Source of the DNA: Bacillus pumilus
GTDB lineage: Bacteria > Bacillota > Bacilli > Bacillales > Bacillaceae
Assembly (NCBI RefSeq): GCF_024498355.1
Contig: NZ_CP101833.1
Span: forward strand, 2,895,001 to 2,959,000
Direction: 5' to 3'
DNA length: 64,000 nt
Shown: piece after piece, positions 8,002 through 17,317 of the stretch
Numbering within the stretch: the stretch's first letter is position 1
Layout: each line of letters begins with the position of its first letter
Translations under genes and position numbers: made by a program
The notes under the pieces: generated by a model
The model's database searches: none
Told to the model about the DNA's origin: nothing
What the model saw: the letters and a program-made list of their open reading frames with translations, nothing else

Positions 8002-9056
8002 AGATGCGTTCCTCCTCTATATCTGCGAATGAGGATGATGCCAAATACAGGTGCACCAATTAACGCAGTAATGATGCCAATAGGCAATTCAGTCGGCTCA
8101 ATGATGGTACGGGATAACACATCTGCTAAAACGAGAAAGGAAGCGCCGTTCAGCATAGACAAAGGCAGCAGATGCCGGTGATCCGTGATGGCTAAAAGAC
8201 GGATAAAATGCGGGATCACAAGTCCCACAAATCCGATCGTTCCTGATACCGCTACCGCACTTCCAGTCAGAATCGAGCCAGCAAGCAGAACCATATATTT
8301 GCTCCTTTTCACGTGTACCCCTAATAGTTTTGCCTTTTCTTCGCCATACGTCATGACATTCAAATCTCGTCCCATCAACATGAGCGCAAAGGTACCAACG
8401 AGAAAGAAAGGGAGGAAAAGGGCAATATAACGCCAGCCCCTCATAGACACACTGCCAAGAAGCCAATGAATCATCTCTTTTAGATCATCACCCGTTAACG
8501 CAATCATTAATGAAATGAGCGCACCCAAAAAAGAGCTAAAAATCACACCTGTCAAGATTAAAGAGGAGATGCTCATCCCCCGATGAACAAGACGCGCAAA
8601 AAAGAGGACGAGACATAGTGTCACAAGCGCTGTTGTCATACTGAAAAAAGGCAGTGTGAAACTGCCAAGCAAAGGGAGCTGCAAGCTAAAAAATAGTGTC
8701 GCTACGGCCCCAACTGATGCCCCTTGAGATACCCCTAGCGTATAGGGGTCAGCGAGAGGATTTTTTAATAAACCTTGAAAGGCTGCACCAGATAACGCCA
8801 GCGCTGCTCCGACTAATGCCGCTAATATCACTCTCGGCAGCCGGATGTTCATCATAATATTGCGATCGATCGAATCAATGGTTCCGACCTGCACTCCGGA
8901 TAGTTCATGAACAAATATATGAAGAATAGAAGGAATGGGAATCCTTAAACTGCCAAAGGAGATTCCCATTCCAATGCTCACCACAAGAAGTAAAGCACTT
9001 AATGTATATGCGATGATGAATTTATTTGAACGTGTCAGGATAAATGCTTTTCGCAA
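7998..9056 (-). CDS. yvrB: FecCD-family (BtuC-like) ABC permease
   Basis: About 352 residues of highly hydrophobic protein with the BtuC/FecCD pattern: RLPRVILAALVGAALALSGAAFQGLLKNPLADPYTLGVSQGASVGA near the start, GTIGFVGLVIPHFIRLL in the coupling region, and a C-terminal LPIGIITALIGAPVFGIIL. About ten transmembrane helices are expected. Start: a TTG at 9056 has AAGGAG 9 nt upstream; a more upstream TTG (9074) would place that Shine-Dalgarno inside the gene, so 9056 is preferred. It overlaps the yvrC end by about 35 nt. It forms the membrane channel of the importer, twofold with YvrA. Confidence 0.9.
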   Translation of the reverse strand: MRKAFILTRSNKFIIAYTLSALLLVVSIGMGISFGSLRIPIPSILHIFVHELSGVQVGTIDSIDRNIMMNIRLPRVILAALVGAALALSGAAFQGLLKNPLADPYTLGVSQGASVGAVATLFFSLQLPLLGSFTLPFFSMTTALVTLCLVLFFARLVHRGMSISSLILTGVIFSSFLGALISLMIALTGDDLKEMIHWLLGSVSMRGWRYIALFLPFFLVGTFALMLMGRDLNVMTYGEEKAKLLGVHVKRSKYMVLLAGSILTGSAVAVSGTIGFVGLVIPHFIRLLAITDHRHLLPLSMLNGASFLVLADVLSRTIIEPTELPIGIITALIGAPVFGIILIRRYRGGTHL

Positions 9057-9972
9057 GAGCCTCGACTCCTTCAACCAATCGCGGTCCCGGTCTTGATGCG
9101 AGATCCGTATTCAATTGAAAGACTTGTTTTTCTTTGACTGCTTGAATCGCATTCCAACCATCTCTTTTCTTCAGATCAGCTAAGCTGGAACCATCAATTG
9201 TGACAATGACATCAGGATTTCGTTTGATAATCGATTCTTCCGTCATCTGTACCCAGCCTGTTTGGTCGCTCGCGGCATTTTTTGCATGAATGACAGAAAG
9301 CATTTCGTCCATAAATGTATGTTTACCTGTTGTATAGATTTCAGGAGCACCTGACACTTCAACAAAGACGTTTTTTTGTTTGTCTTTGGAAATGGCCTCT
9401 GCTTGTTTCTTAAGGTCATTCAATTTTGATTCCATCTCGTCTACAAGCTTCTTTGATGCTTCTTTCACGCCGGCTGCTTCGCCGATCATCTGAATCGACT
9501 TGTACACATCCTTGAAGGACGTTGCATCATTTACAGTCAGCACTTGAATACCTGCATCTTCAAGCTGTTTAAATCCATCTTTTGATCCCATCTGTGATGC
9601 ATGTGCTAATACAAGGTCAGGCTTTAAGGAAATGACCTTCTCTACATTGAATTCAAGACCGCCAATCTTCTCTACCTTTTCGACTTCCTTTGGATAATTG
9701 TCAAAATCTGATCGTCCGACCATTTTATCGCCAAGGCCAAGTGCATAGGCAACCTCTGTATTACTTGGAATTAAAGAAACAATCCGTTTGGGCTGTTCTT
9801 TGATTTCGACTGTTTTGCCAGCTGCATCTTTAATCGATACAGGAAATGCCGCAGCCGCTGTTTCTTTATTTTGTGAACCCGTTGCTTTGTGATCTGTTTC
9901 AGCACCTGCACATCCTGCTAAAACACCTATCACAAGCAATAAAGATAGCCAAATGGCTGTTAACTTTTTCAT
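9022..9972 (-). CDS. yvrC: substrate-binding lipoprotein of the corrinoid-type ABC importer
   Basis: 316 residues from ATG 9972 behind AGGGGG. An N-terminal lipoprotein signal with lipobox VLAGC (about residue 21) is followed by a periplasmic-binding-protein-2 fold of the BtuF type: PKRIVSLIPSNTEVAYALGLGDKMVG, then KVISLKPDLVLAHASQ and the long backbone helix. This class binds corrinoids or heme/siderophore and docks on YvrB. It is first in the operon. No cobalamin riboswitch is visible in the short leader; a SigA-type promoter is at 10043-10071. Confidence 0.9.
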   Translation of the reverse strand: MKKLTAIWLSLLLVIGVLAGCAGAETDHKATGSQNKETAAAAFPVSIKDAAGKTVEIKEQPKRIVSLIPSNTEVAYALGLGDKMVGRSDFDNYPKEVEKVEKIGGLEFNVEKVISLKPDLVLAHASQMGSKDGFKQLEDAGIQVLTVNDATSFKDVYKSIQMIGEAAGVKEASKKLVDEMESKLNDLKKQAEAISKDKQKNVFVEVSGAPEIYTTGKHTFMDEMLSVIHAKNAASDQTGWVQMTEESIIKRNPDVIVTIDGSSLADLKKRDGWNAIQAVKEKQVFQLNTDLASRPGPRLVEGVEALAKSIYPDTFK

Positions 9973-9999
9973 GAATGAACCCCCTGATTTATGTACTGC

Positions 10000-10071
10000 T
10001 TGACGCAATCTCTTTCGTCAATTCTTTTCTAATTTCGGGAATATTATACTACAGTGCAGATAGGTTGTATA
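10000..10071 (-). promoter_or_regulatory. promoter of yvrCBA with an inverted repeat in the leader
   Basis: -35 TATACA (10066-10071), 17-bp spacer and -10 TATAAT (10043-10048) on the minus strand. The leader contains TTGACG-10nt-CGTCAA (10000-10021), a possible operator or small hairpin. No B12-box was found. Confidence 0.6.
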
Positions 10072-10136
10072 TGTGATTTCCAAAAGCGTATTTTCTGTTC
10101 TTATAACAGAAAAACAGCCGTAAAAAAGGCTGTTTT

Positions 10137-10313
10137 AGATTGTTGACAAAGGGCTAAAATGATCTTTATTTTAGCCCTTTGTCTTCTTTTCAGCGTGATA
10201 GAAAACCTTTGCAGTCTAGGAAGGACGAGTACTGGAGCGGAGCGAATTTGACATTCGTGAGCACCGGCACGCAGGACTGACACCGAATGCGAGGGTTTGT
10301 CTACACGCTGAAA
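10137..10313. repeat. 177-bp structured intergenic repeat, copy 1
   Basis: Differs from the copy at 29435-29611 at only 4 of 177 positions. It contains a hairpin (GACAAAGGGCTAAAAT pairing with ATTTTAGCCCTTTGTC) followed by a long imperfect hairpin closed by CAGCGTG / CACGCTG with an internal CGAAT/ATTCG stem. Flanks: GGCTGTTTT (10128-10136) pairs with AAAACAGCC (10311-10319). I recall a roughly 190-bp multicopy intergenic element in the B. subtilis 168 genome; equivalence is not tested. Short open frames inside it are by-products. Confidence 0.85.
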
Positions 10314-10337
10314 ACAGCCGTAAAAAGGCTGTTTTCC
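10308..10337 (-). terminator. terminator of the GH28 gene
   Basis: AAAACAGCC / GGCTGTTTT stem with a TTTTTACG-type loop directly after the GH28 stop at 10344. An almost identical hairpin stands on the other side of the repeat at 10110-10136. Confidence 0.7.
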
Positions 10338-10343
10338 CTTCTG

Positions 10344-11735
10344 CTATTGGTTGATTTGTTCCCCATTGATGACGACTTTCTGAAAAGAAGGGGCGACTGC
10401 ATGCTCCAAAGAAAGTGGATACGTCACATCTTCTATCACACAATCTTTCATTTTGAAGTGTGTGACTGGGGAATGTGAGTACGCAGCTATTTTCACACCA
10501 TATCGTCCGCCAATGCTTTTTAGCCCTTCTACTTCAATATGACGTACAACAGGACGGTGAGGACCAGCATCTCCTTCCTCATACATCATGTCGATACAGA
10601 CAACTTCATGCTTTAAGCTTTTGACAGTATTGTTTTTAAAATAAATGTGCTCAATGGTACCGCCTCTAACAGAGTTGGTTTTGATGCGCAGTGCCCGATC
10701 GAGGTTTGGACTGTCCATGATATTATCCTCTGCGTATACATACCTGACTCCCCCAGAGATTTCACTCCCGATCGTCACTCCGCCATGTCCATCACGCATT
10801 TCATTTCTACGAATGACAATGTTTTCAGATGGGACCCCGATTCTCCGGCCGTCCTCGTTTCTGCCAGATTTAATGGCAATACAATCATCTCCATTATCAA
10901 AATAACAATCTTCAATGAGCACATTCCGGCAAGACTCTGGATTCACACCGTCTGTGTTTGGTCCATGCCCGATGATATTGACTCCGCGGACGATGACGTT
11001 TTCACTTAACACCGGATGAATTTGCCACATTGGTGAATCCTTTACTGTTACTCCTTCAATGAGAACATGTTGACATTGGTAGGGCTGTATAAAGCTCGAT
11101 CTTAAATAATGGCCTTCTCCAAAAACTCTTTCCTCCACCGGTATTCTCTTTTCAGCCATTTCAAACAGAAGCTGACGGTCTCTATCCTGAGAGGGCTGAC
11201 CATTCGTTCCATACTTCCAAGGCCACCAATGATGCTCATCACCTCTGCCATCCAGCGTTCCAGCTCCTGTGATGGCGATGTTTTCTGCGTGGTGAGCATA
11301 AATGAGCGGAGAATAATTATAAAGCTCAATCCCTTCATATCTTGTCAGTGCGAGCGGAAGGTAATCGCGTGGGTCTTGGCTGAATGTCACATAGGCGTTC
11401 TCATGCAGATGAAGCTCTACATTGCTTTTCAATTCAAGAGCACCTGTCACAAACGTTCCTTCAGGAATCAGCACACGCCCCCCTTTCAAACGATGCGCAT
11501 CATCGATTGCAGACTGAATAGCATTTGTAGAAAGCTCTATCCCTTTTTCGTCTCCACCATAATGAATCACATTGAATTCACGATCGGGGAACATTGGCGC
11601 TTTTATCTGCTTTAACACATGATCCATACCATTTGCTTCTTTGTCTTTCTTCCCTTGCTTTGCTAAACGTGCGAGTCCGATTCCTGTTAGTACCGTACCT
11701 GCTGTGATATACATCAAATCCCGTTTTTTAGACAC
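10344..11735 (-). CDS. glycoside hydrolase family 28 (polygalacturonase-type) protein
   Basis: 463 residues of parallel beta-helix with all GH28 signatures in order: NTDGVNPE, GDDCIAIKSGRN (paired Asp), GHGGVTIGSE and RIKTN. GH28 enzymes hydrolyse alpha-1,4-galacturonosyl bonds of pectin or related rhamnogalacturonan. The N-terminus has a short hydrophobic stretch (about residues 8-22) but no clear signal peptidase site, so the enzyme may be cytoplasmic or membrane-tethered and act on imported oligogalacturonides. GTG start with GGGGG upstream; 20 bp after uxaA on the same strand, so it is the last gene of the uronate operon and would feed galacturonate to UxaC. Exo or endo mode cannot be told. 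Confidence 0.88.
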   Translation of the reverse strand: MSKKRDLMYITAGTVLTGIGLARLAKQGKKDKEANGMDHVLKQIKAPMFPDREFNVIHYGGDEKGIELSTNAIQSAIDDAHRLKGGRVLIPEGTFVTGALELKSNVELHLHENAYVTFSQDPRDYLPLALTRYEGIELYNYSPLIYAHHAENIAITGAGTLDGRGDEHHWWPWKYGTNGQPSQDRDRQLLFEMAEKRIPVEERVFGEGHYLRSSFIQPYQCQHVLIEGVTVKDSPMWQIHPVLSENVIVRGVNIIGHGPNTDGVNPESCRNVLIEDCYFDNGDDCIAIKSGRNEDGRRIGVPSENIVIRRNEMRDGHGGVTIGSEISGGVRYVYAEDNIMDSPNLDRALRIKTNSVRGGTIEHIYFKNNTVKSLKHEVVCIDMMYEEGDAGPHRPVVRHIEVEGLKSIGGRYGVKIAAYSHSPVTHFKMKDCVIEDVTYPLSLEHAVAPSFQKVVINGEQINQ

Positions 11736-11755
11736 TTTCTCATCCCCCAGTCGCC

Positions 11756-13249
11756 TTAAAGTGTGACACCTGTTTTAAAAATGGCCAGCTCTCTAAAATT
11801 GTTTTTTTCATGATTTAATAGCTTTCCACTCGCCACATCAATAACCGTTGAAATGAATTTTTCTAGCACCACATCTTCTGGTACATCCTCAAGCAATTCC
11901 CCAGCATTAAAGTCAATCCAGTGTTTTTTTGTTTCATATAAAGAGGTATTGGTCGATACCTTCATCGTTGGAACAAATGTGCCAAACGGTGTCCCTCTGC
12001 CTGTTGTAAAGAGCACCAGCTGACAGCCAGACGCTGCAAGGGCGGATGAAGCAACCAGATCATTACCAGGCGCACTTAATAAATTCAGTCCCTTTCGTTT
12101 CAGCAGCTCTCCGTATTTCAATACATCTTTGATGTCAGAAGTACCTGCTTTTTGTGTACAGCCGAGAGATTTATCTTCTAATGTCGAAATTCCTCCTGCT
12201 TTATTTCCCGGGGAAGGATTTTCATATACTGGCTGTCGATGATCCAGAAAGTATTGTTTAAAACCATTGATCATTTGCACAATATTGTCGAATGTCTCTT
12301 CTGATTCCGCTCTCTCCATTAAGATCGTTTCAGCACCAAACATTTCGGGCACTTCTGTTAACACCGTCGTTCCGCCTTGGGCCACAATAAAATCGGACAG
12401 CCTGCCCAAAAGCGGATTTGCAGTAATACCGGAGAACCCATCTGATCCTCCGCACTTCAAGCCGATTTTCAGCTCAGATAACGGAATCTCTTCACGCTGA
12501 TCATCTTTCGCCGCGTCATAAATGTCCTTGAGTAAAGCAACTCCCGTCTCAATTTCATCCCCTACTTCTTGGCTTCTTAAAAATTTCACCCTCGCACGGT
12601 CATACTCACCCAATGTCGATTGAAAATCCTCAATATCATTGTTTTCACAACCAAGACCTAGAACGAGTATCCCTCCAGCATTTGGATGCTTCACGGCATT
12701 TTGTAAAATGGTTTTTGTATTTTCATGATCATCTCCAAGCTGTGAGCATCCATAATTGTGCTTTAATACGAGAGCCGTTTCAAAAGGATGAATGTTTCCG
12801 CCCATTTCAGCAGTGAATATTTGAATGATTTGATCCGCGATGCCATTGACGCAGCCGACGGTTGGGACGATCCAAAGCTCATTGCGTATACCACTTTCGC
12901 CATTTTTTCGTTTATAGCCTTTAAAAGTAAGGTTTGTTTTTTTATAGGGGTTTTCTGTTAAAGAAGGCCGATATTCGTAATCGAGCTTGCCTGATAGATT
13001 GGTTTTAATGTTATGCGTATGCACCCATTCTCCGGCAGAAATTACATTCGTTGCATGACCAATCGGATAGCCATATTTGATGATATTCTCTCGTTGTTTG
13101 ATATCAGCCAAAGCAAATTTATGACCTTTTGCGACGGTTTCTTTTAAGACAACTGTATGCCCTTGCTGCTTCAGCTTCTCACCTTGCTCAAGCACTTTTA
13201 AAGCGATACCTACATTATCTGAAGGGTGAATCACAATAAAGTCTTTCAT
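11756..13249 (-). CDS. uxaA: altronate dehydratase
   Basis: 497 residues, normal for UxaA. The N-terminal ~100 residues form the SAF-like domain (starting FIVIHPSDNVGIAL) and the rest is the dehydratase core with VPTVGCVNGIAD, NYGCSQLGDD, GLGCENND and GLKCGGSDGFSG, whose Cys and His residues fit the Fe(II)-dependent family. It converts D-altronate to 2-keto-3-deoxygluconate in galacturonate catabolism. The start overlaps the uxaB stop by 4 nt. Genes for KDG kinase and aldolase are not in the window and must lie elsewhere. Confidence 0.95.
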   Translation of the reverse strand: MKDFIVIHPSDNVGIALKVLEQGEKLKQQGHTVVLKETVAKGHKFALADIKQRENIIKYGYPIGHATNVISAGEWVHTHNIKTNLSGKLDYEYRPSLTENPYKKTNLTFKGYKRKNGESGIRNELWIVPTVGCVNGIADQIIQIFTAEMGGNIHPFETALVLKHNYGCSQLGDDHENTKTILQNAVKHPNAGGILVLGLGCENNDIEDFQSTLGEYDRARVKFLRSQEVGDEIETGVALLKDIYDAAKDDQREEIPLSELKIGLKCGGSDGFSGITANPLLGRLSDFIVAQGGTTVLTEVPEMFGAETILMERAESEETFDNIVQMINGFKQYFLDHRQPVYENPSPGNKAGGISTLEDKSLGCTQKAGTSDIKDVLKYGELLKRKGLNLLSAPGNDLVASSALAASGCQLVLFTTGRGTPFGTFVPTMKVSTNTSLYETKKHWIDFNAGELLEDVPEDVVLEKFISTVIDVASGKLLNHEKNNFRELAIFKTGVTL

Positions 13250-14703
13250 GCCTTTTCCCCCTGAGTTTCATATTGATGATGCAGCATTCGGTGAACAGCT
13301 GCTCTCATCCCATGCTCCTGTATGAAGGTAAGCTGATCGGCTACTGCGCGGCTCAATCCTTCTATATCAGTTAAATCCCTTCCCCATAATTGCTCGTTAG
13401 AAAGAATGTGGACTGCAATCGTTTCATTGGAATGGTTCTCCCCTTCACAGGCTTCCTTCATCAATGTCATCACAGTCTCATCATCCTTTACCTTATCTGC
13501 GCTTGCTCCGTAAAAATAAATGAGACTGCTAAGTGAAAAGACGAGCTTCATTGGCAGCTGTTTCTTAAGCACGACATAATCAAGCAAGGACGGGAGAATA
13601 CGTGTTTGAAATTTAGATACACCATTCAAAGCAATATCCAGTAATCGATGCTTCACAAATGGATTGCAAAAGCGGTCCCAAACAGATTGTGTATAAAGAA
13701 ACAGCTCATCTTCAGGAAGCTCCAGCCCTGGCAGCACTTCCTCCTCCAGCATACGTCGGATGAACGGACCCACATGCTCATCTTCCACAGCCTCTTTTAC
13801 GGTCTCTAAACCACAAGAATACGCAATCGGCACCATCGCTGTATGTGCTCCATTTAGAATGCGGACCTTGCTCATTCTGTAAGGCGCAATATCCTCTACA
13901 AAAAGCACATTTAGTCCTGCTTCTTGAAAGGGAAGCTCTTTTTGAACAAAGGCAGGAGCTTCAATAACAAACAGGTGATAATATTCTGCCGTGACAACCA
14001 ATTCGTCTATATACCCTTCTTCCTTTTGTACGGCTTCAGCCGCTTCCTTAGAAAATCCAGGGACAATCCGATCAACAAGCGTATTACAGAACGTGTTGGC
14101 TTCCTTCAGCCAAGTAACAAAGGCAGGCGGAAGATCCCACTCAGCTGCCATGCCGATCACATATTCTTTTAATCGATCACCGTTGTGCTCGACCAATTCA
14201 CAAGGCAGGATGATCAGCCCCTTGTGCTCATCTCCAGAAAACGCTTTAAATCGGTGATATAAGAAAGCCGTTAGCTTTCCTGGAAAACTTACCTGCGGTC
14301 GATCCTCCAAGCGATCCTCTTTTCTGAGCACAAGCCCTGCCTCTGTCGTATTTGAGAAAACGAAGCGTAGATCCGGGTTTTCAGCTACATGTAAAAAGCC
14401 TTCGTAATCGGTATACGTACTGATTCCTCTGCTAATCGATTGGATGACCATGCGTTCATTCATTTCTTTCTGGTCATGATAGCCTTGAATACATAAGGTG
14501 TACAAGCCATCTTGTTCATTTAAAGCTGCAACTGACCCTTTTCGAGGAGGAACAACAACGGCTCTTCCTTTAAAATTTGTGCAGTCGTTCAGCTTCTGGA
14601 TGTGCCAATTGATAAATCCACGCATAAAATTCCCTTCACCGATTTGCAAAATCGTTTCCGGATACTCAGCCGCCGGGTATATGGCTTTCGATAATCGTTT
14701 CAA
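13246..14703 (-). CDS. uxaB: tagaturonate reductase (altronate oxidoreductase)
   Basis: About 485 residues from TTG 14703, which has AGGGAGGGG 9 nt upstream; the GTG further upstream has no ribosome site. A mannitol-dehydrogenase-type fold is seen: N-terminal Rossmann motif ILQIGEGNFMRGFINW, a central YRMSKVRILNGAHTAMVP catalytic segment with conserved K, N and H, and a helical C-terminal domain. The enzyme reduces D-tagaturonate to D-altronate with NADH. It is coupled to uxaA by a 4-nt overlap and lies 62 bp downstream of exuR. Confidence 0.94.
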   Translation of the reverse strand: MKRLSKAIYPAAEYPETILQIGEGNFMRGFINWHIQKLNDCTNFKGRAVVVPPRKGSVAALNEQDGLYTLCIQGYHDQKEMNERMVIQSISRGISTYTDYEGFLHVAENPDLRFVFSNTTEAGLVLRKEDRLEDRPQVSFPGKLTAFLYHRFKAFSGDEHKGLIILPCELVEHNGDRLKEYVIGMAAEWDLPPAFVTWLKEANTFCNTLVDRIVPGFSKEAAEAVQKEEGYIDELVVTAEYYHLFVIEAPAFVQKELPFQEAGLNVLFVEDIAPYRMSKVRILNGAHTAMVPIAYSCGLETVKEAVEDEHVGPFIRRMLEEEVLPGLELPEDELFLYTQSVWDRFCNPFVKHRLLDIALNGVSKFQTRILPSLLDYVVLKKQLPMKLVFSLSSLIYFYGASADKVKDDETVMTLMKEACEGENHSNETIAVHILSNEQLWGRDLTDIEGLSRAVADQLTFIQEHGMRAAVHRMLHHQYETQGEKA

Positions 14704-14764
14704 ATGCTTTCCCCTCCCTGTATGTTTATGCACACGTGAACATTTCCCCCTAAAAAGATGCCGA

Positions 14765-15775
14765 TTACTGCACCTTTTTGACTGAATCTCTGATCATCAG
14801 CTCTGTGTGTACATACACTTTTTCCATATGATCTTCTTCTTGCTCTTCACCGTTTATGACTGAAAGGATAGCCTCTGCTCCAAGTGCACACATTTTTTCA
14901 ATCGGCTTTTTCACCGTTGTCAGTGCAGGCGTGGTATAGGATGAAAATGCAATATCATCAAAACCGATAATAGAGATATCTCCTGGACACGTTTTGCCTT
15001 TTGCATATAAAGCATTCATTGCACCAATGGCCATGTCATCGTTTGAGCAAAAAAGTGCTGTTGGCGGCTCATCAAGAGTCAGCAAGGCTTCCATTGATTC
15101 ATAGCCGCTTTTCATATGATAGTCGCCTGTGATCATGTATTCTTTCTTCATTGGCACATGATGATCAATTAACGCTTGCAGAAAGCCAGCTTTTCTTTCC
15201 TGAGTCGATTTAAAGCCTTCTTTCCCTTCAATGATGGCGATTTGTTTATGCCCCTGGTGTATAAAATAGTGCGCTGCTTGGTATGCCCCTTGACTATCAT
15301 CAGCTAATATATTCATCACTTCATTACTTTCCACACGGCGATTCAGCACAATGATGGGAATGCCCTGTTTCTTTACATGATGGATAAACGCTTCATCGTG
15401 CTCGCTTTGACTCATAAGCAAAATGCCATCATAGCGTTGTTTATGAATGGTTGTGTAATCGTGAAAGTCGTCGATTCCTCGTACAAACAGATTATAGTGT
15501 TCTGTCATGACACTATTAACGCCTTTTAACGCATCCACAAAAAAACTTGAGGATGTGCCTTCTGTTAAACTCGTAAAAAATAGACCGATTGTAAATGATT
15601 TTTGTGATACAAGGCCTCTGGCATGGACATTCGGTGAATAATTCAGCTGTTTTGCAATCGACAAAATCTTTTGTTTTGTCTTCTCTTTAATAAAAGGACT
15701 GTTATTCAAAGCCCTTGATACAGTGGTATGAGAGACATTTGCCAATTTTGCTATGTCTTTAATTGTGACTGTCAT
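14765..15775 (-). CDS. exuR: LacI-family repressor of uronate genes
   Basis: 336 residues from ATG 15775 (AAGGCGG upstream). The N-terminal LacI helix-turn-helix is TIKDIAKLANVSHTTVSRALNNSPF, with the hinge NYSPNVHARGL, followed by a periplasmic-binding-protein-like effector domain (GLFFT, ILADDSQGAYQAA, IGFDDI). B. subtilis ExuR is nearly the same length and begins with the same motif. It probably represses the uxaC-exuR-uxaB-uxaA-GH28 operon through operators before uxaC. Effector: an uronate or its early metabolite (family inference). Confidence 0.9.
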   Translation of the reverse strand: MTVTIKDIAKLANVSHTTVSRALNNSPFIKEKTKQKILSIAKQLNYSPNVHARGLVSQKSFTIGLFFTSLTEGTSSSFFVDALKGVNSVMTEHYNLFVRGIDDFHDYTTIHKQRYDGILLMSQSEHDEAFIHHVKKQGIPIIVLNRRVESNEVMNILADDSQGAYQAAHYFIHQGHKQIAIIEGKEGFKSTQERKAGFLQALIDHHVPMKKEYMITGDYHMKSGYESMEALLTLDEPPTALFCSNDDMAIGAMNALYAKGKTCPGDISIIGFDDIAFSSYTTPALTTVKKPIEKMCALGAEAILSVINGEEQEEDHMEKVYVHTELMIRDSVKKVQ

Positions 15776-15843
15776 GCTATTCCGCCTTTTATGATTTTTT
15801 ACCATCTTATCATAAAACCGCTTTCATTTTCCTGCCTTTTTCT

Positions 15844-17280
15844 TCACGTGATCTTGCTTTGATGCTGGAGCTGCTTTGCTCGGTCAAATTGAAAATACTG
15901 CTTGGCATTTTCATAGCTGATTCCTTTCACAATTCCCCCTAACAGCTCGAGATCATATGGGGCTTCTCCTTTTTCTACCCAATCTCCGATGATATCACAA
16001 AGCAGTCTTCGGAAATATTCATGTCTTGTATATGACAGAAAGCTTCGTGAATCTGTCAGCATACCAATGAAACGGCTGATCAGTCCAATACTGGAAAGAG
16101 CCATCATCTGCTCTGTCATTCCTTGCTTCGTATCATTAAACCACCAGGCTGTGCCGTGCTGCATCTTCCCAGGTGTCTTCCCATCTTGAAAGCTTCCAGC
16201 CAATGTTGAAATCACCACATTATCCCTAGGATTCAAGGAATAGAGGATGGTTTTCGGCAGTGCATGTTCTTGTTCTAAACGATCTAATATGCGGCAAAGC
16301 GGCTTTGCAATGTCCTCATCATTCATCGCATCATATCCCGTATCAGGTCCAAGCCGCTCAAACATTTTCGTATTGTTGTTTCTAAGCGCATTGATATGAA
16401 GCTGCATCGCCCAGTCCCGCTCACAGTATGCCTGACCTAGCTTAATGAATGTCTGTGTTTTAAATTTGATCTTCTCTTCTTCCGTCAATCGATGCCCAGA
16501 CAGTCTTTTGTGAAAGATGATTTCGACTTCTTCCTCTGTCGTTTCTTCATACGTCATTTCATTGATGGCATGATCTGAGATCAAACAGCCCTGTTCATGG
16601 AAGAAATCAATTCTCACACGAAGCGCTTTTAAAAAGTCTTGATAGGATTGTATGGTGATAGCTGAAACCTCTGCCAGCTGATGAACATACTCGACAAACA
16701 GATCATTCGTTATATCGAGTGCCTTATCAGGCCGAAACCCTGGCAGCACTTGCACAGAGAATCCTTCTTCCCGCAATTTTTGATGATAGTGAAGCGAATC
16801 GACCGGATCATCTGTTGTCACAACCGTTTCAACATTCGATTTCACAATGAAGTCTCTCGCACCAAAACCCTCTCCCTGCAGCTTTTCATTTACTTTCTGC
16901 CAGATGATGCCTGCGTTCTCCTCATTCAAAAGTTCCTCTACATCAAAATATCGCCTCAGTTCTAGGTGAGTCCAGTGATAGAGCGGATTTCCAATGGTCA
17001 TTGGAACGGTCTTTGCCCACGCTAAAAATTTCTCATGATCAGATGCATCTCCTGTTACGTGTGTTTCAGGAATGCCGTTTGCTCTCATGGCACGCCACTT
17101 ATAATGATCTCCATAAAGCCATGCTTCGGTTATATTTTGGAATGTTTTATTTTCATAGATTTCTTTTGGACTTAAATGACAATGGTAATCTATAATCGGA
17201 AGGTCTTTTGCAAACTCATGGTACAGCTTTACCGCCGTTCGACTGTTCAGTAAAAACTGCTCATCTAAAAAGGCTTTCAT
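15844..17280 (-). CDS. uxaC: uronate isomerase (glucuronate/galacturonate isomerase)
   Basis: 478 residues, full UxaC length. The N-terminal LPIIDYHCHLSPKEIYEN carries the metal-binding HxH of this amidohydrolase-superfamily family; WAMQLHINALRN and the late segment SIGLISRFIGMLTDSRSFLSYTRHEYFRR are the other conserved blocks. It converts D-galacturonate to D-tagaturonate and D-glucuronate to D-fructuronate, the first step of the pathway encoded here. It is first in the operon, with promoter and two operators upstream (17318-17366). ATG start behind GGGGGAG. Confidence 0.95.
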   Translation of the reverse strand: MKAFLDEQFLLNSRTAVKLYHEFAKDLPIIDYHCHLSPKEIYENKTFQNITEAWLYGDHYKWRAMRANGIPETHVTGDASDHEKFLAWAKTVPMTIGNPLYHWTHLELRRYFDVEELLNEENAGIIWQKVNEKLQGEGFGARDFIVKSNVETVVTTDDPVDSLHYHQKLREEGFSVQVLPGFRPDKALDITNDLFVEYVHQLAEVSAITIQSYQDFLKALRVRIDFFHEQGCLISDHAINEMTYEETTEEEVEIIFHKRLSGHRLTEEEKIKFKTQTFIKLGQAYCERDWAMQLHINALRNNNTKMFERLGPDTGYDAMNDEDIAKPLCRILDRLEQEHALPKTILYSLNPRDNVVISTLAGSFQDGKTPGKMQHGTAWWFNDTKQGMTEQMMALSSIGLISRFIGMLTDSRSFLSYTRHEYFRRLLCDIIGDWVEKGEAPYDLELLGGIVKGISYENAKQYFQFDRAKQLQHQSKIT

Positions 17281-17317
17281 GAAACTCCCCCATCTCTCTT
17301 ATCGAATGAAAAATAAT

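Noticed and set aside
9972..10136. Cobalamin riboswitch upstream of yvrC
   Set aside because: The leader is far too short (about 70 nt from the promoter) and no B12-box was seen.
10101..10283. Open frame over the 177-bp repeat, with a near-identical partner at 29378-29581
   Set aside because: The similarity comes from the repeat itself. There is no ribosome site, the two frames differ at their ends, and the DNA is dominated by RNA-like hairpins.
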